Below, in pieces: positions 62,877-64,000 of a stretch of 64,000 bases of DNA; within the stretch, counting starts at the first letter, position 1; each line of letters starts with the position of its first letter. The position numbers were made by a program, and so were the translations under genes. The notes beneath the pieces are model-generated. The model was not told the origin of the DNA. It saw only the letters and a list, made by a program, of their open reading frames with translations, and did not search any database. The stretch is from Strigamia acuminata (Eukaryota > Arthropoda > Chilopoda > Geophilomorpha > Linotaeniidae), in assembly GCA_949358305.1 (NCBI GenBank), contig OX442317.1:6700186-6764185 (forward strand), given 5' to 3'.

Positions 62877-62995
62877 GCGAGAAACATGCAGCAATACAAC
62901 ACGATGGACAGAACAAAATATATGGGACTAGTGTAACAATTTTAAGCACATTATTTTCTGTGCTATTTGTAACTTTTGTGCCGATTGTACGATGA
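62877..62995 (+). CDS. Dpr-like gene, last coding exon (C-terminal hydrophobic tail)
   Basis: The acceptor is TTATTCGTTTCAG. Completing the split Gly codon, it reads GEKHAAIQHDGQNKIYGTSV, then a hydrophobic segment (TILSTLFSVLFVTFVPIV), and ends RTer at TGA 62993-62995. GE(H/K)xAA(M/I)QH after the second Ig domain is characteristic of Dpr proteins. The short hydrophobic end with almost nothing after it fits a GPI-anchor signal or a membrane tail, placing the protein on the outer cell surface. It closes the gene in this window. Confidence 0.93.
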
Positions 62996-63600
62996 TAAAG
63001 AATGAGACAGAAGAAAAAGAAAATAAGCACACATCAATTTTTATGGACTTTCCCCTTTCCAGTGTGAGGCAAACATCCTGTTAACGCCCATCAGTCAACT
63101 TTGAGCAATTTTTTTTACTTCAAGATGTGGTAAAATACAGGTGTTGTAAAATAAGCGAGGAGGAGGATCCACAATGGGTAGGATATCATCAATGTGCTGC
63201 ACAAACTAGAACTTTACAAACTGAACACAAAGGAAGAAAAACCCACTGCTATATCTAAAATAGATGTACAGATATTGTCATTTTTTCCAACTTCTTATGC
63301 TTTTGACTTTTAACAGTTTTCCATCAATTTCACAGTCAACTCAATCAATTCTCCATTTATATTAAATGCAATTAATATAATTTTAGTGTATTTGTTTTTT
63401 AAGTTCATTTCACTTTCAATGTATGTATTTTGAAAAACTTGTCTTTGTTTTCTTTTTTTGTTTAATTACATTTTAATGGACAAATAATGTGCACTACATT
63501 TTTAATATACTTTGTTTTTCTTTTGTTTATCAGGTCTATTGAGTTATATTGTTATAAAAAAGGCTGTTCTTATTAATAAATGTACAGATTAAAATATATC
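62996..63600 (+). other. Probable 3' untranslated region of the Dpr-like gene
   Basis: This AT-rich sequence follows the stop. AATAAA at 63575-63580 is the best polyadenylation signal; transcript ends just downstream would give a 3' UTR of roughly 600 bases. The extent is inferred. Confidence 0.45.
63575..63580 (+). terminator. Putative polyadenylation signal of the Dpr-like gene
   Basis: AATAAA lies in TATTAATAAATGTACAG about 580 bases after the stop codon, followed by a T/A-rich stretch. No stronger candidate was noticed downstream before the palindrome. Confidence 0.4.
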
Positions 63601-63703
63601 AAAAAAGAAACAAAAAAAGTGAAGAATTATTTGGCTTTCGAACATTTTTCAAAAATACACGAACTAAAGTAACGAAGGAAATTTTTATTAGTTCTTGACA
63701 TTG

Positions 63704-63782
63704 CCACCAGATGGTGCTAAAACAGTTCGTTGCGCCATCTAGTGGCGGTGTCACGAACTAAAATATCGCCACCAGATGGCGC
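63704..63782. promoter_or_regulatory. Three CTCF-like motifs in alternating orientation
   Basis: CCACCAGATGGTGC (63704-63717, plus), GCGCCATCTAGTGG (63732-63745, i.e. CCACTAGATGGCGC on the minus strand) and CCACCAGATGGCGC (63769-63782, plus) match the animal CTCF core CCASYAGRKGGCRS, the first with one mismatch. The cluster lies just beyond the gene end. They could equally be part of a repeat that happens to contain such a motif. Confidence 0.45.
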
Positions 63783-63797
63783 TGCTAAAAAGAAGTT

Positions 63798-64000
63798 TGA
63801 ATGGATCTTTGGATATTTTAGCAGGTTAGGTTTAGGTTTAGGTTTAGGTTTAGGTTTAGGTTTAACCTAACCTAACCTACCCTCAGGTTTTTAACCTAAC
63901 CTAACCTACCCTCAGGTTTTTAACCTAACCTAACCTACCCTCAGGTTTTTAACCTAACCTAACCTAACCTAACCTGCTAAAATATCCAAAGATTCATTCA
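63798..64000. repeat. Palindrome with telomere-like repeats, cut by the window end
   Basis: The 33 bases at 63798-63830 (containing GATATTTTAGCAGGTTAGG) are inverted at 63968-64000 with one mismatch. Inside are GGTTTA repeats (about 63825-63863), then three copies of a 29-bp unit (AACCTAACCTAACCTACCCT plus CAGGTTTTT, from 63864) and five AACCT units. AACCT/AGGTT is the frame-shifted form of the arthropod telomere repeat TTAGG. The arms probably continue beyond the window. Confidence 0.85.

Noticed and set aside
1-64000. CRISPR arrays, bacterial operons, rRNA or tRNA genes
   Set aside because: The window is plainly eukaryotic; the tandem repeats lack unique spacers, and no cloverleaf or rRNA segment was recognised by eye.

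Overview
The window is eukaryotic and almost certainly arthropod. It is AT-rich, has long intron-like non-coding stretches, GT-AG exon boundaries, many small inverted-repeat elements and TTAGG/CCTAA-type repeats near its right end. Two things are clearly coding. The first is the 3' part of a gene of the Dpr family (two-immunoglobulin-domain neuronal surface proteins of arthropods), in exons at 54095-54305, 59321-59617 and 62877-62995, with a possible small extra exon at 58159-58224. The second is a complete Ty3/gypsy-type LTR retrotransposon of 14,002 bp at 29735-43736. I cannot name the species; a pancrustacean is a reasonable guess.

Layout. From 1 to 29734 I see no convincing gene. This part is probably intron or intergenic DNA, punctuated by MITE-like inverted-repeat elements (4778-4968, 6349-6652, 9595-10377, 14339-14565, 19840-20149), a 24-bp tandem repeat (about 21911-22053) and homopolymer tracts. 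From 29735 to 43736 lies the retrotransposon: 5' LTR, tRNA-Gln-like primer site, a leader of about 0.9 kb, gag, a -1 frameshift signal, pol (protease, reverse transcriptase, RNase H, integrase), a structured 1.3-kb spacer, an unrecognised third ORF of 551 aa, polypurine tract and 3' LTR. From 43741 to 64000 the Dpr exons lie among further repeats: a MITE at 47262-47394, a MITE relative at 50927-51280, a 20-bp tandem repeat at 55550-55800, and a nested A-B-B-A repeat at 61139-61964. The window ends inside a palindrome with telomere-like repeats.

How the parts relate. The Dpr first-Ig exon starts in phase 0 and its upstream exons were not found here. If they lie left of the window, everything to the left is intron of this gene and the retrotransposon sits in that intron in sense orientation. 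I saw no difference between the two LTRs in the stretches compared, and a 4-bp target duplication (ATTG) flanks the element, so it inserted recently.

The most interesting items are the gag-pol junction (A AAA AAC, then TGA, then an 8-bp GC-rich stem 7 nt downstream) and the third ORF. That ORF is not envelope-like: it has no signal peptide or membrane segment, and it carries a Cys/His cluster flanked by disordered segments.
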